Of a stretch of 64,000 bases of DNA, positions 1 through 13,224 are shown piece by piece (positions within the stretch are counted from its first letter, which is position 1; every line of letters starts with the position of its first letter). The DNA is taken from assembly GCA_963693305.1 (NCBI GenBank), contig OY855904.1, forward strand, positions 17,214,996 to 17,278,995. The letters are read 5' to 3'. Position numbers and translations under genes: made by a program. Under the pieces are notes generated by a model. The model saw only the letters and a program-made list of their open reading frames with translations, was not told where the DNA came from and did not search any database. The stretch comes from Meandrina meandrites (Eukaryota; Cnidaria; Anthozoa; Scleractinia; Meandrinidae).

Positions 1-118
1 CCAGAGAGAAAGTGCGATTTTTATACCCTGTTCCAGAGTCAGAGAACCAAAAAACATACCCTGTTGAGCGGCACATACCCGTATAGCCCATATATGGGAG
101 TACCCCCCCCCCCCCCCC
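1..118. repeat. Interspersed repeat ending in a poly-C tract
   Basis: The last part (GGCACATA, then TAGCCCATATATGGGAGTAC, then a long C run and CGGG) recurs almost exactly at 50588-50637. Both are preceded by degenerate ACCCTNTT-type units. It is therefore a dispersed repeat, cut by the window edge. The family is unknown to me and no coding potential is visible. Confidence 0.6.
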
Positions 119-325
119 GGGCTTGATATGAACCACTTGATCCAAACACAGACTTTACTACTTTTGATGACTAGTCAGATACAAAAGAAACCGAAACTAA
201 TAAATTTACTTTTTAAATTTGGTCGCACACATTTCCCACCACTGGGCACTTATGGGTCAATGTGTTGGGTTTCACTGGTTCATTGTATCTGATTTCTGAG
301 TACATCGTGATTGGTCACTGCGGTT

Positions 326-480
326 ATAGTCGAACCTCTTTAATACGGACACCAAATAAGGGATGGGGAAGAGTGTCCATATTATGGAGGTGTCCGTCTT
401 GTAGACGTAGCATTGATATGGATTTTGATCTCCCTCTGACTGAGTGAAGTGTCCATAATAGCGAGGTGTCTGTATTACAT
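326..480. repeat. Degenerate pogo-like transposon fragment
   Basis: The phrases TTAATACGGACACC and GTGTCCATATTATGGAGGTG match the subterminal wording of the better-preserved element at 37118-37968, which has TTAATACGGACACCC. No intact inverted termini are visible, so this is a decayed relative. Another weakly similar piece lies near 9238-9310. Confidence 0.4.
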
Positions 481-2391
481 AGATGTATGCAAGGAGTGGT
501 TCAACTGCACTTAGTTTGGTTTCGATTTTATATTTCCAAACTACTCTCATGGGGTAGCCCCCCTACCTCCTTCCCAATACCCTTTGCTATTCAAGTAGAA
601 TATCAATGAGAAAATAAATTTTGGAAAGGGACTAAATTTGTATAATTTATAAATTTATGCTGCTTAATTGACTCTTCTAGTCACCATCTATGCACTATTA
701 TAGTGGCCCAATATATGGTATTATTCTTTACTTATGATGGAGAGTTTCCCGATTATTATTTAAATACCATAATCAGAATAATGTTGAAACTAATTAGAAG
801 GACATGACAACGTGGAAAGCGATGTCAGGCAAAATCAAAGTTCATTATTTTAATTAAGGTCTGTAAATAGCTTTCATACACACCACTGTTGCTGTGCAGA
901 GGCTGTATGTGTCCCTCCAAGCCAAGCCAGTCTCGTTTGGACGAGGTAGTATTCATGACAACTATTATTAAACTGTACAAAAAGTGTAAACTTAACGATT
1001 AATACATACACATAATTAAAATTTCTCATGCGCGTATTCGTCTTTGCCTCATGGCGAGAGGTCGACGAAGCTGAAGTCTGGTTTGTAAACAGGAAATAAA
1101 TTATATGCAGAGATGTAAATAATTCAGACGAAGAAGGATTACATAAAATATATTGATACAGTTGTCAAATCAGGGCATTATTCCAGTAAAATCCCTGGTT
1201 AAATAAGGTGCTATGTAAAACTTCAACCAAAAGATTTGTCCCGACAACAAAAGGCACTCATGCAGACAGCCATATGTGTTGTGAACCTGAACTGAGCTCT
1301 AATGAACAGTCAATGAAACACTGAAAACTTCCAAAACCACTTACCTTTAAAACCACCACCCCGAACACATAAACACCGAATACGTGGTTTGTAGCAGGAA
1401 CTGAAAATGATATTCTCCATTCTTCTGAACAAAAAATTACCTTTCTGCTGTGACCCGTGACCGGATAAACGACGAGCATGCACGGGATTCGAGCCAAAAT
1501 CGGAACAGAAATACCGGATACCGGAAATCCCCGTTCACCCTCCGAATATGTCACGAACGATACCGAATGTCACGGTAGTCACGTCATCTTGTAGAGGTAC
1601 ACGCAGAACGGGGAGATAGGTCTGTAGTACAATTTGGTTTTTGGCGCTCTGGGATAATTTTGAGTGGATATGAGTGTTAAAGTGGTATGGAAATTATAAT
1701 CTGGCTTGGTTAGGTTACGTCAGGGTACGTGCCTCCCATCGTTCTCCGCGTCCGCATTTTTGTCTTAGTACAGCCGTCCCGCTCCCCTCAAGCTATGGGT
1801 ATCCTGATTGGGTAGAACCTTAGAAATGGGGCGCCCGTATCTGTGCCCATTATGGCAGCACGCGCAGGAGGCGACCTTGAGCAGTGTTCCTAGGACCACG
1901 TTGGGGAGAAAAGAGTGTGTGACGAGCCAAAAGAATGACGGCGAAGGAGGCTACAAAAGATAGGGATAGGGTCATCTATTATAGGTCTAACAATTATTTT
2001 CTGGGTTTAAACGGAACTAGTGGCGTATGCTATCAGGCCTGGATGATGACTTGACATTTTCATTTGCTTTTAAACAGAAAAACATTTTCAGATAGTGATA
2101 AAAATGCGCCGCTAAAAAGTTTCGCTAGAGAAAATGGCATCAACCGTTTATCGACGAAATGGAAACATACACCGCTGGTGGGCTTGATAAAATACGGGTA
2201 TCTAAATTTCACTCTAGCTCCAATTTTATTAGTTTGTATAAAAGAAGTACACTTCTTTCCCTGCAGCTTTAATAAGAAGAGTCAGTCCCACGATTCAATG
2301 GTCATACCATCTTTCAGAATTGTAGTCATATATATTATTTCATGTAATGTATATCTGAGTGGATTTTGAAATATATGCCCGCAGACTTTTC

Positions 2392-2422
2392 GGTCCAGTG
2401 CGGCCTCCGGCCGCACTGGACC
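2392..2422. repeat. Perfect GC-rich hairpin
   Basis: Fourteen-base arms (GGTCCAGTGCGGCC and its exact complement) enclose a three-base loop, TCC, in otherwise AT-rich DNA. No T-run follows and no gene is adjacent. It may be the remnant of a small foldback element; its function is unknown. Confidence 0.5.
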
Positions 2423-4596
2423 TCCAGCGCTGGCCAAAACTTGAGGGGGGTACGCGTCAAGACTGATGCCCAGACCTGACCCAGGGACAGGGCTACCAGC
2501 TGGTGGTTAGCTTTGAAAAGCAAGGGGGGAGGGGTGGGGTTAGATTTTGGTACACTGAGTGTTTTTCTTTGTGAATCTTGCATGTTCTAGTGTTGATTGT
2601 TGACTGTGGGCTGAGCTGCTTTTCTCAGTGGAATCACAGCCATTGGACAGAGGGCCACCCCTAAAGGAGCAGAGGTCCAGCTGAGCTCCTCAAGTTGCAA
2701 TGGGCTGACCAGGGGGGTGGCCTGGGGAAGTGGGCCCAACCCAACATTTCGGAGCTCTTGGCAGGTATGTTTATGCAAATCCAGTCAGATCTTGGGGCCA
2801 AAGCGCCCGTTTCTCGCCCTAAACCAGCCGCGCGGGAGTCAGGGGGAGAGATTGCAACTTGCTGGGCATAGTTTCAACTCCCAGTTATGAATCATCATAT
2901 CAGGAAACGAGACCCCAGAAGGGTAAGAATCGGGACGTTGGTGAAGCCCGTGACGTTCCCGAATTTACAAAAGAAGTTCGCAATTTTTTGTTCAACTAAA
3001 ACGGAACATTTTTAGAGCACGCCACTGAAGGAAGCTGTGTATTCTTTTTCTTTATTTCGGCTAAACAGGATTTCCCTCACAAAAAAAGAAAACAAAAACG
3101 AAAAAATGAGTTCCCTCAGTTTGTGGTCTCTCAAGAACAAGATTGCTTTTATTTAACCCGCGAAAACATCCAGCAATTACTGTGTAATAGTCAAAACTAA
3201 ACAAAAGAAAACAATGGAATTAGTGAGTAATACTATCTTAAAGTTTAGTTCCTATTTCACGGGTTAATTAAAACCACTCTATAATGGAGTTATCACCATC
3301 ATAAACGATGATATTAAGTTTGTCGCGAAAATGACTGTGGTGATATGACCCAACGTAAGGCATTACAACATTCAAGAGTAACAGCTCTTTTATTCGATAT
3401 AAAATGAAAGCGACGAAGAGATAGATATGATACATCTCGCACACGTACAATCAAGGTAAACTATATTTCTGAAAGCACGTAGTCCGCGTTTTAGTTAGAA
3501 GACATTACGAATGTACAACTCTGATAAGTATGTAAGTAGCTTATGAAAGAACTAAAATTGTGCTCCGAGCGCCTGGCATTAAGTCTAGGGAGGGAGAAGA
3601 ATGACACTTCGGCTATTATTAAAGCGGTAACCTTCCCCAGAAACCTGCGCTGATGCCTTCCCTTGATCCCTACAAATAAAAAAGAACGCTTGATCGCAGG
3701 TTACCTTTCCGAAACATGTTACTGTTTTGCAAACCAGTCGAAATCTTTATGGAAAGCCACTCAAAAATTGCTGGAGCTGCATGACAACTGTGCGTCACTT
3801 AGGTCTCGGATTTTCGTTTTTTGTTTGTTTGTTTCTGAACTAATAAGAAATGTAAATAATTTCTCTTTACTGTAAATGAGGCAAGATAAAATTAACTGAT
3901 CACTATCCTATCTTGAACTACAAGAAAGTGTAGGGACCGGTATCAGAAGCTCAAGGGTTAGGTCAGTTTGTTCCTTTAAATCAAACAACTAAACTGGTTT
4001 CATCAACACATGGAATATAAATATCAGAACAAATGCAAAACCACAAAAACACAGGTACAACTCAAGGCAATGGCCTGCCAGGGTCAAAGCGGTAAAAACG
4101 ATGCGCATTGTCACATCACTCTGTTTAAATAAAACTAACTTCTTGTTAATCTGTCGTAATACAATAAAACCTAGCGCTTGCATTAATTTCGAAGACTGTA
4201 TTAACTGGCAAACTTATTCCAACAAAGGTCGGCAGTGCAGGGGTTCTCTATGAGCCCCCAACTGTAACAAAGAAGGAAGCTCTGGATACACAGCCGTTAC
4301 TACAGCACATCATGCCCATGCAAAGGGGATCCTTCTGCCTTCAACCCCTTTTTTTCCTAGTATAGTCAATGAGGGAACGGTTACCAAAATCTCAACTTCC
4401 TCAACGGTAACCACTGTCTTGTAAGCGAAAACGAAGTAAAAATAACAATCAATTGCTGTAAAATTTACAAGAGTGCAATGTACGAGAGACACTTTTCAAC
4501 GACGTCAATACAGAAATATAAAAGTACGCCCTACAGTCAAGCTCTGTACCGTACTTCACTCGAGGGACACACGAGTTCTGTATCAGTAGTTTTGCT

Positions 4597-4978
4597 TCAT
4601 CTGCTGCGTGACCTGTCTTTCTCTCTGCTTCCTTTCTCGTCCCTGTTTCTTCTTCCCCGTGATTCATCACGATCAGCGCTTCGTCTCCTCTCTCGGTTTC
4701 TATCTCGGCTTCGGCTTCGTCTTTTTCTGTCCTCGTCCCTGCTTCGTCTGCCCGGGCTCCGACTTCGTTTTCTCCTTCTGTCTCGGTCCCTGCTGTCGTC
4801 GCGTCTTCGTTCGTGACTCCGACGTTCTCTGCTTCGCCTTCGTGAACTGTCGCGCTCGTTACTTCGACTTCGTCGTTTTTCTCGACCGCGATCACGATCG
4901 CGACTTCGGCTTCGGCTACGACGTGAATTTGGTTGACGATCACCATCGGCCGCCTCACCATGGCGTCTGCTTGAGGGG
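4597..4978 (-). CDS. PRPF38B: PRPF38B terminal exon: RS domain
   Basis: The acceptor is CTGTATCTAG at the 4979 side. Only one frame gives an RS domain of about 126 residues, dense in RSRSRSRDRDR, RRSRS and ERRR blocks, ending in TGA at 4597-4599. That frame joins exon 5 if its donor is AG|GTGGGT at 5447. The neighbouring GTGAGT would shift into an Ala/Glu/Thr-rich frame. That frame on this strand and two frames on the opposite strand are also open here because of the purine-periodic composition; they should not be annotated. Confidence 0.9.
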
Positions 4979-7900
4979 CTAGATACAGAAGCGGAAAGAC
5001 AAGAAAAAACAACTGTGAATACAACGCAGCTTTATCGATTAAAATAAACTTATTTCTGCTACCTGTAAATAACTAATCGAGGGCGGAGGTAGAAAAGAAG
5101 CAATTTTATGATTGGTAACATAGTACCTTTTTGTTAAAGTATTAGAAAAAAGTTACGGTGGGAAAAATTACAATAATATAAAGCAATATTACATGTATAG
5201 GTAGCTTAGGCAGTGCACAGATAAAAATAAAAGAAAAAAATTGAGGAAAAGACGAAAGCGAAGTGGCATATCTGTGGTCAATTAGTGTTGTAATTTTAAA
5301 TAGCTCAGGAAGAAAGAACTAGAACTTTTATAGTACTCCCTGCTCAAAATTGTAACAACGTTTTTGGCACTAAGAACTTGTTCCGCAGAGTTTACACAAT
5401 TAAACTACTTGTGTTAGTTCCCAGTTTCTAGCCAAGACTCACCCACCTCTCTCCGCGCGTGCGCTTGACAAAATCCTCCGCCTCTCCCCAGCCCTCTTGC
5501 GCGGTTCGCTTGTGATCGTCACACAATCCCTTTGCTCGCAGTTTCACCTCGAGGTCCTTTTGAACAGGGACAGGAATGCGGGGAAACAAGGTTCCGTACC
5601 ACTCCAGCTTCAACAAGAAACTTCTGACCATCTGTCCAATGGTCATGGTGCATCCTCCACCAGCCTTTGGGTCTACCTCCTGGAAAATGGCACGCACACA
5701 GAAAAGAATATTCATGTACAGGTGATCACTGGACAAGGATAGTTCATTGCCGCTGTTACGACAACACTAGAAAGTAAAAAAAAAATGAACTGCAAGCTTA
5801 CTCAAAGTACCCTAATAAGGTCTAGATAACTTTAACACAGGTGACTGCATACACACTTTGATCTGTGGCAGTTGTACAACTCTCTCCTAAAAAAATTTCA
5901 TTGATTCATTGCAGCATGTGAAAGCCTATGGCTTTCCTACTGGTTTTGTACAGGAGACTGTCTCAAGTCAACTGTCTCGTTGGCACTTATAAGTTGTTAT
6001 ATACTGGTAATTTAATTGGGTATAATTTAATCCCCCCTTCTCCTGCCCAAGATAAGGTATTATTTTATCTCCCCACTAAAATCATACCAAAAACCTCATT
6101 TTGGAGCTGTTTCAGAGTTGTTTAAACACAATAATGACAAAACAAAGTGCCTTGAACATGAACTAGAGTTCATGTGAATGAACCATAACTACTCAGGTGT
6201 CATGTTAACCTCTTGAAAGGCAGCTCGGTGCAGTACGATATCTGAAGGCCTGCAGTCGGCATGGAAACAGCTGTGGTGAGCTGCCTAAGAGAGGTACATT
6301 ACCGAACAACCTACAAACACATTAACACCATGTCAACAACATGCTTTCAAGAGCACAACACTGTAATGTTCAGAAAAATCACCCAAAAACTCGATGAAAC
6401 AAACTCACCACTTTACTGAATATTGTCCACCTGTATGTTCAAATCAACTGCTTAGTTTTATCAAACCCAGTCAGTCCCAAGGTCAAAATGTTAAATTTCT
6501 CATCATCAACTGTTTGAACTAGTAACAATTTTTATGAGAATTTGGAAGTACATCACAACAATGAGCCCTGGGCCCTAGCCAATCATGATGATTTTCTATA
6601 TACCTACTTGCCGATGCACTACTTATGCAAAGTGGAATTTAAAATTTATAACTCTAGGGAATTAGGAAATAGTTTGCATTTACGATAAAATGCACAGATG
6701 TTTTCATTTATGCAAGTTGATTGTCCTTTGAAATTCAAAGTTGAAGTGACTTAATTGAAAAAAAGAAAACAAAATTTGACAGCTGGTTGAAAATAGCAAT
6801 TGTTAAACCAGAAGGCAACAGTTTTTTGCTGTAAATACTGGCAAAAGGAACACAAACAGATTTATGAAGTGATTTCAGCCCAGTCAAAATGTGCTGGCAG
6901 CCGGCAATTTTGCCGCCTACAACAAAATATCCACTGCCTAGTAAATTTCAACAAATACAAGGTCTCTCCTAGTTCAAATTGTAACCAAAAATATAAATAC
7001 TGTTTCAAGCTGTACACAAAGGGACCTTGGAACACCTTGAACATTATGTGGGAAAATAAATGACGTGAATGTTCAGCAGTGAGCGCTATTGCAGTATCTG
7101 TTACAAAAAAAGATGGCATCCTTTGCTGCCTACTGTTCCTGTCTTCTTGCCTCCTACTTCAAAACACTTTAACTTGGCTGGATTTTCAGAAAACTGTGAT
7201 ATTATTTGTTGTCTGTTACAGGATATTAACACATTGGGGGTGGGGGTTGTTAGTGTAGGTACAAACGCGAAAGTCTCACTGTGTGGCAAGCATTTCTAAG
7301 CTACTCCAAGTTCTATAGAGACTCGGGATGTAAGGAACAAGCCAATTTCTAATTACATTAGCAAATATGGAACAGACATCGCGAAGTTACAGAAAAGTAC
7401 ATAGTGAGTAACGACTGCTTACAACTGCTGCATTTTTAACAGTAAAGGAAACAACTTACTTATCAACAAAGAATAATTAAATCAAAGGCAGTACAGTACA
7501 TTGTTCCTGTATGTAACAAATAATTATACTGAACATTTGAACTAAAAAATAACATGACAAGCTCCAAAATAGTTAAATTTATCGGCTTCTTCAGTTTGTC
7601 CTTGGAGTACATGTTAACAGTGGAAAATGAAACCTAATAATAGGTTAACAAAGGGATACACTGCAGCAGAGCATTCTTTAACATTGTGCTTGAGGCACAA
7701 TACATGATCACTAACCTCTTCATCTTCTAAGTATGGTTCCATCCATTCCCAAAGCTTGGCAGGAGGTTGACAGTATCTACAAGGATGATATCAGCAAAAC
7801 TGTAAAACTCGTGGGATTACAGCACAAAACACTCAATCATACCGTGTTGTAGTTGCTGTGGAAATTAAAAATGGGGAACAGTATTGTGTAATAAGTGAGT

Positions 7901-10900
7901 TTTGTATTGCTACTTCACCTTCCTCAGAAGAGGGGACCACCATGTATGGGCCATACAAATGGAGTTATATTAACTGTTTTCTTATTACAGTATTTTCCTT
8001 TTTTATCATATTCATTACCACAAAAAAAAAACAAGGCTGTTTATAAAATTTCAAACGACAACCTCAATAGGCCATTTCCAAGTTGCCTTTTGCCTCTGTG
8101 TCAAAACAAGTCTTTTTGCGAAATCATTTATATGAAAGATGGTTTCGCACCAGGACTCGTTTTGAAAATGAGACAAAAGGCAGCTCAGAAATGGTGGCCT
8201 AATAAAGAACACAAGAGATATACTACCAATTTGCCAAAATAACTTTTTCAATGCAAGCCACCTACCTACCTAATGAACATGAAGCCCAGTGCTCTTATAT
8301 AGGGTGAGTCTACATGTGTTATCAAGCCATTGAGCTGTTTTCTGGTCAGTTTTAGTGTGAACAACTTGTAAAGTAGACAGAATGCTGTTGATACAATTCC
8401 ACCAGCACCAACTCCACGTACCTAAGAAGAAAAAGAAATAATAAAAATTAAACTTTAAAAAGCACCACTAAGAAGATTTGTTATTTGCTCTCAAGTCCTT
8501 TGATATTAAAAAGAGTCCATCTGAAGCTTGAATTCTTAATGCAAAATAAGAGAGCCAGCAAGCTTTCATTGATGGTCACCAGTAATCTTAAACATGAAAA
8601 CGATTACTTTCCACAGGTTTACCCAATCACAGCTTGGTTCCAAATATTTACTGTCATAGTAATAAAAGCAAGAGAATGCAAAACTTTTAATGTAGACATT
8701 ATTTTTAATTCTATGTCAAGTTGAATTTAACTGTGTTGAGCTGATGTTGCACTGCTTGTGACTACAAGCCCACTGGGCAATCGACCATGTCAAGCCATTA
8801 CGTTGGCTTGTCAAAATTTTTTATCTGAAAATTGCTCCAATCTACAAGGCCTTTTCACCCACGTGACCAGCAGCCATATTGGTTTACTGAAACAAAAGGC
8901 GATTTTTGCATAAAAATAGAGTTTAATTCCCGGAGGAATGCCTTGGTACACCAATATGGCCGCTGTTTCTTTGTTTTGGCTGCTGTGACGTCATATGAAA
9001 ACGCTCTATTCTTTGCTCACATAGTGCATGTGGCTGGAAGAAAGAGCAACAATAATTTAAATTCCTGTAAAATAAGACAACATATATTTTGATGTTGGGT
9101 GACTGTTGAAAAACCATTCATAGTCTGTGGTATCAAAGATCTTTTGATATCATTGGTCAAGGCATTCACACTTTTATTACAATGACAGTAAGTAAAGCAA
9201 CATGAAAAATTTTATTTTCCCAATGACGTGTACAGTCAAGCCTATTTTATACTGACACCAAAGAAACAGGGAAGAGTGTTCATATTATGGAGGTTTCTGT
9301 GTTGTGGTTCAATTCTGTCCTTGGTTCATTCAAATATTATTTTCCTTTGTTTTTGGGCATGGTAATGAATGATAATGAGTTTAAATCAAAGGAAAATAAA
9401 ATTTGAACCAAGAATAAAATTGAACCTCAACATCTGTATAATATGAAGGTGGAGTTTGTATGAATTTTGGTCTGTTGTGGATCAAGCGAACTTTCCATAG
9501 GTATCATAGAGGAGTCCATAAGGATAGGTTTGGCTGTATATGTATGTCTGAAAGGAGTTCTACACAACTAGCCCCAGGCTACATGTATCAGACATGTCAG
9601 GTATCCTGGGCCAAATTTTGTTGTAATCTAGAATAGAATAGAAATAGAATAGAATCAAATCAAATCAAATCGAATCTACAGTATACATGCAACTGCAAAA
9701 CAAAGCAAAAGGTTCATTGTACAGGATATTGGGAAGAAACATTGTGTTACAACCCCAATATACTGCAACCAGTTAGTCAGAAAATAACCTTGCAGATGTC
9801 ACTCTCTTCTAATCAATCAGAAACAAAGTCATGTTCTTGCATTTGTAAATGAATGCAATTTGATGATTTCTTAGTCCTGATAGATTTGAAAATGATACTT
9901 AGTAATTTCTATCAGTGTTAAAGACATTCAGAAACAGTTACAAAACCCTTTACATATTACTCACTCCTCCACACATTCCAACTTGTCCTGCGGTTTTCCT
10001 ACTTCCTTTCTCCCATGGTTCAAGGTGGTCCACCTTAAAATGCAATTTAGAACTTAAATATGAGACCCAGAGGTAAATGGAACATTCTTTGGAAATGCAA
10101 TTACACTGTATGGCAGACAAATATCCCTTACATGGAATAAAAGAGTAGAGAAAAATATGTTATACTGCAATGTATTATCATATCTCAAGGATAGAGCACA
10201 AGGTGCAGTTATTTAGTGATCTCTACTTGCATTTGTTTTTTATGAACAATCTCCGCCTGCCCTCTCCTTTCCATAACTGCCCCACAGGGTAATTTAAGCA
10301 GGCATTTCTGGGAAGCAGGAGAGCAAGTCAAGAGCCAGAACAAGGTGGTCAAATTAGAAATTTGGTTCATGGTAGCAAAGACCACTCATAACATACAATT
10401 GGACATACTAGATCGTAATTTACCACAAATAAATCAAACAACTACATTTCAGTAAGATTAAATATCTGGGCTTCTTTGCAAGAGAACCAAAACCTGGCAT
10501 TACAAAAAGCACTTACAGTAGCTTGGGAGTTAAAAACCAAACCAAACATTTTTTACCCAAATTACACTTTTTTCAGCATCAGTTTATTCTTATCACAAAA
10601 CACTACGTTCTTACTATATTTTCTTTTCTAAACTGAATACCGAGCAAGCTTGTAAAGTTTTCCCTCAAACAGAAAGCTCCCTTTGATGTTTGATGAAAAT
10701 AAAATCTAAAACCTTATTGCTGTGTTTTATATGATATTCTTACGTGTCTAGCGTGTAGACTCCAAGGTTGTGTCCATCAATTCTCCGTCGACATTCCTCC
10801 ATTCTTACCTTGTAGTAAATTTCATCAACGACTTCGTGATAGGTTTTCAGTTGGAAAAGTTCATTCTTGAAGTAAGGCGACGACAACACGTTTGTGAGAA

Positions 10901-10997
10901 TCATGCTGTTTAGATTCATAGTTTTTTCGTTTCCCCACAAGGGAAGAACATTATTTTGCTTCTTTTGACCTTGGGGCCTCGACTCTTCCACATCCAT
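4597..10997 (-). CDS. PRPF38B: PRPF38B, pre-mRNA splicing factor 38B (six coding exons)
   Basis: Coding exons on the minus strand are 10809-10997, 9965-10033, 8270-8421, 7716-7776, 5447-5679 and 4597-4978. Lengths 189, 69, 152, 61, 233 and 382 give 361 codons plus stop, with every junction in phase. The PRP38 domain covers about residues 15-200, with hallmark segments NVLPLWGNEKTMNLN (exon 1), EPWEKGSRKTAGQ (exon 2), VRGVGAGGIVSTAFCLLYKL (exon 3) and KAGGGC plus FPRIPVPVQK (exon 5). The tail (about 235-361) is an RS domain. I chose the ATG at 10997 (context AACATGG); the frame continues upstream without an ATG. PRPF38B is a nuclear, spliceosome-associated protein. The RS tail appears shorter than in the human protein, which I recall as about 546 residues. 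A PRPF38A identity is ruled out by the N-terminal motif. Confidence 0.95.
8069..8200. mobile_element. Short inverted-repeat MITE in a PRPF38B intron
   Basis: The left arm AGGCCATTTCC...TTGCCTTTTG mirrors the right arm CAAAAGGCAGC...GGTGGCCT. The element is about 132 bp and non-coding. Both strands carry similar short frames only because the sequence is nearly palindromic. Confidence 0.65.
8848..9006. mobile_element. Probable MITE with degenerate inverted arms
   Basis: CAGCCATATTGGT on the left answers ACCAATATGGCCGC on the right, and CCTTTTCA...ACGTGACC answers GACGTCATATGAAAACGC. It is non-coding and lies inside the PRPF38B intron between exons 2 and 3. Confidence 0.5.
9628..9675. repeat. 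AGAAT/CAAAT pentanucleotide microsatellite
   Basis: Short runs of AGAATAGAAT are followed by CAAATCAAATCAAAT with interruptions. It is intronic in PRPF38B. Confidence 0.7.
10809..10997 (-). CDS. PRPF38B: PRPF38B first coding exon
   Basis: Sixty-three codons begin MDVEESRPQ and run into the conserved PRP38 core, ending DEIYYK at donor AAG|GTAAGA. The next exon starts at acceptor TTTTAAG|GTGGAC and continues the known family order (V-x-H-x-E-P-W). Confidence 0.92.
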
Positions 10998-11042
10998 GTT
11001 GCAATTTTGTGATAAATTAAAAGTTATGAGCCACTTTTGCAC

Positions 11043-11160
11043 GCTGTATTTGAAGAAAACGTCAATTCAATTATATGGTCGTCCACTACACAACATGGCG
11101 GCCGCCTCCGATAGCCCATAATACTCTCGAGATTTTGCCGAGAGAACCCTGGAACGAGCT
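11043..11160 (-). promoter_or_regulatory. PRPF38B: Putative PRPF38B promoter with YY1-like site
   Basis: About 95 bases upstream of the chosen ATG lies CAACATGGCGGC (11089-11100, plus strand), matching the YY1 consensus often found near transcription starts of housekeeping genes. No TATA box is evident. The role is inferred from position and motif only. The motif contains an ATG in the opposite orientation but opens no convincing gene there. Confidence 0.35.
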
Positions 11161-11338
11161 TGCGTACAAATTAATTGGTTACCATTCCGCGTGGACAAGG
11201 AAGGGTGCGACGCGCAAAAGCGCGAATGTGTCTGGTTTTTTCTTTCCTTTTTTTAACCGTCTTGCATAATTTTAAGTTCTACGGTCGCGCGTAGGATTTC
11301 TGGAAAAAAAGTCGACTGTCCACTAGAAGTGCGACTTA

Positions 11339-11913
11339 CCGTAATGATTCGATTTAGCTCCCTCGTTCCAATAATAGACTATAAGCGCCCCCTTCCGAAT
11401 AAGCACCCCCCTTCGAATGTGTTTTTGTCAATAAGCGCCCTCATTCCAATAAGCGCCCCCATTCTAATAAGTGCCAATTCTAATAAGCGTCCCTATTCCA
11501 ATAAGCGTCCCCATTCTTATAAGCGCGATAGTCCAAAACTTGAATAGGTACGAACCGCTGAATTGATAAATGCCTAGTTGCATGTCTGCAACCAATGTTC
11601 TAGTGGTTTCATCCTCGGAGACCCAGGGGCAGTAAGTCGGGGCGAACCGAAGTAAACCGGGCAGAAATCGTAGCGCAAAAGTTTTCTATAAAAGTAAAAG
11701 AGCCCCTGGGAAACAAGTCTGTCCAGACCATTTCCAAGCCTTTGTGCGAATGCTGGCTCCTGATTGAGCAAAATAAATCCTTTGTATTATTTTGCCCAAT
11801 CGGCGAACAGTAAGACACCTTGTCCCGAATAAGCGCCCTGTCTCGAATAAGCGCCCTCCCTTGAGGTGCCAAAGGTAAATAAGCGCCCCGGGCGCTAAAT
11901 TGAATCATTACAG
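11339..11913. mobile_element. Non-autonomous TIR element (TA target duplication)
   Basis: The ends read CCGTAATGATTCGATTTAGC and, inverted, CTGTAATGATTCAATTTAGC, each flanked by TA. The 575-bp interior near both ends carries many copies of AATAAGCGCCC. TA target sites and this terminus suggest a Tc1/mariner-group MITE. No transposase frame is present. Confidence 0.75.
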
Positions 11914-13136
11914 TACTCGGTATACCGGAATTGCTCCGACCGGAGCATAGTGTCTCAACTGCAGCTTTCGATCGGACCCGATTTTGTGCTGTACGTTTCA
12001 CTTGATCCCACGACATCAGATCCCAAAACCCTCATATTCTTTTTGCATAGTCCCCCATGATTTCATAGGTCAACCCTTCCTCCTAGCTCCTTAGGGGTTC
12101 CACTCAAGGGCCGAGTGGATGATGTTAGTGGCAAGCTAAGCTTCTTCGGATGATAATTTCAATCCTCTCCTACATAGTAAGCTGCTACGCTAAAACTCCT
12201 TGTTCGAGATCTTCTTTGGCCACTGTAATCCCAAAATGTAGCGCTATCTGCGGTTGATGACGGTCTGGAGTTGGGCGATGATCTCAATTAGATTTGGGAT
12301 TAGGACACAACTGACGTTGCCGGTGTTTGCTAGGGACCGAATTCTCATCCTTGGTTTTGAACGCATTTACTTTGAGCCCAACGCTGGCAGGCTACCCTAG
12401 CAGGGCCTCGAGCTACTGTCGCATGTGGCTGATCTCGTGGCTTAGCAACCACATCATCAGCGACTCTTAACTACCAATTTGTTTCTAAGGCAGGTTTCTA
12501 ATGGCCATATTTTGGAAATCAGACCTTATACGGATAAGCTTTTTGCACGAGTTTATTCTATTGAAGATTCCTCCAAGAGTTTCAAGTGACGGCCTTATTT
12601 AACGTGACACGTGACCAGAACAGAAAAAACCCTAAAACTCAAACGGCAGATAGATTTTAAAATTTAAATGAGCGTCATTAGGTAAAGAACGACCAAATGC
12701 GTAATGTGACGTATCGTTTTTGTGAAATTCACATTATGATAAGAGTTATGGCGTAATAAACACTCATATTGACGGACTTTCAACAGTAGCGTTTCCTTTT
12801 TTCGAGTAAATGGTAAAAGCATACGTCAGATTATAAAGACGGCGACGTTATCTCTGATTCGTAAAAGAAATCGGAACTTTACCTTGTTTCCTTGGAGTTT
12901 TAGGGATTTTAAATATTAACGCGCGGTTTGGGACTGGCACTAGTTTCGCACGTGCGATGATATATTTTTCAAAGCAGGTGTACCCCGAAATATAATTCAC
13001 CATTTACCGTTACAAAAAGCTTCAAGATCGCTTGCTTCAAAATACAGTCGTCAGCAATCCCTTGGCAACTGCCCTGGATCTGTAGTTAAGAGTCTCCCCC
13101 CTTATTAAGGGTGCTTACCATTTTCACAGTCTAACC

Positions 13137-13224
13137 GGTCGGACTGGCCTGTGAACATCCGTATTTTCCCCTCCCCGATTTTTTTGAGGGGGGAACACGG
13201 ATGTACACAGGCTACGGTCGGACC
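13137..13224. repeat. Foldback hairpin / mini-MITE
   Basis: GGTCGGACTGGCCTGTG...ACATCCGT on the left is answered by ACGGATGT...ACACAGG and GGTCGGACC on the right, around a GGGGAGG/CCTCCCC-like centre. It has 88 bp, imperfect arms and no coding content. Confidence 0.6.

Larger units (their letters stand above)
119..4596. other. Intergenic region without a supported gene
   Basis: No open frame here has recognisable domains or convincing splice context. The stretch holds an AT-rich flank, a degenerate piece related to the pogo-like repeats (326-480), a perfect GC hairpin (2392-2422), and the presumed 3' flank of PRPF38B just below 4597. The short frames present are of chance length, and most begin with GTG or TTG rather than ATG. 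Confidence 0.5.

Noticed and set aside
1258..1554. 98-residue minus-strand frame
   Set aside because: Starts at a non-ATG codon, has no recognisable domain and no splice context.
4478..4982. Two long plus-strand frames and an Ala/Glu/Thr-rich minus frame over the PRPF38B tail
   Set aside because: They arise from the purine-periodic RS-coding sequence; only the RS frame joins exon 5 in phase and matches the family.
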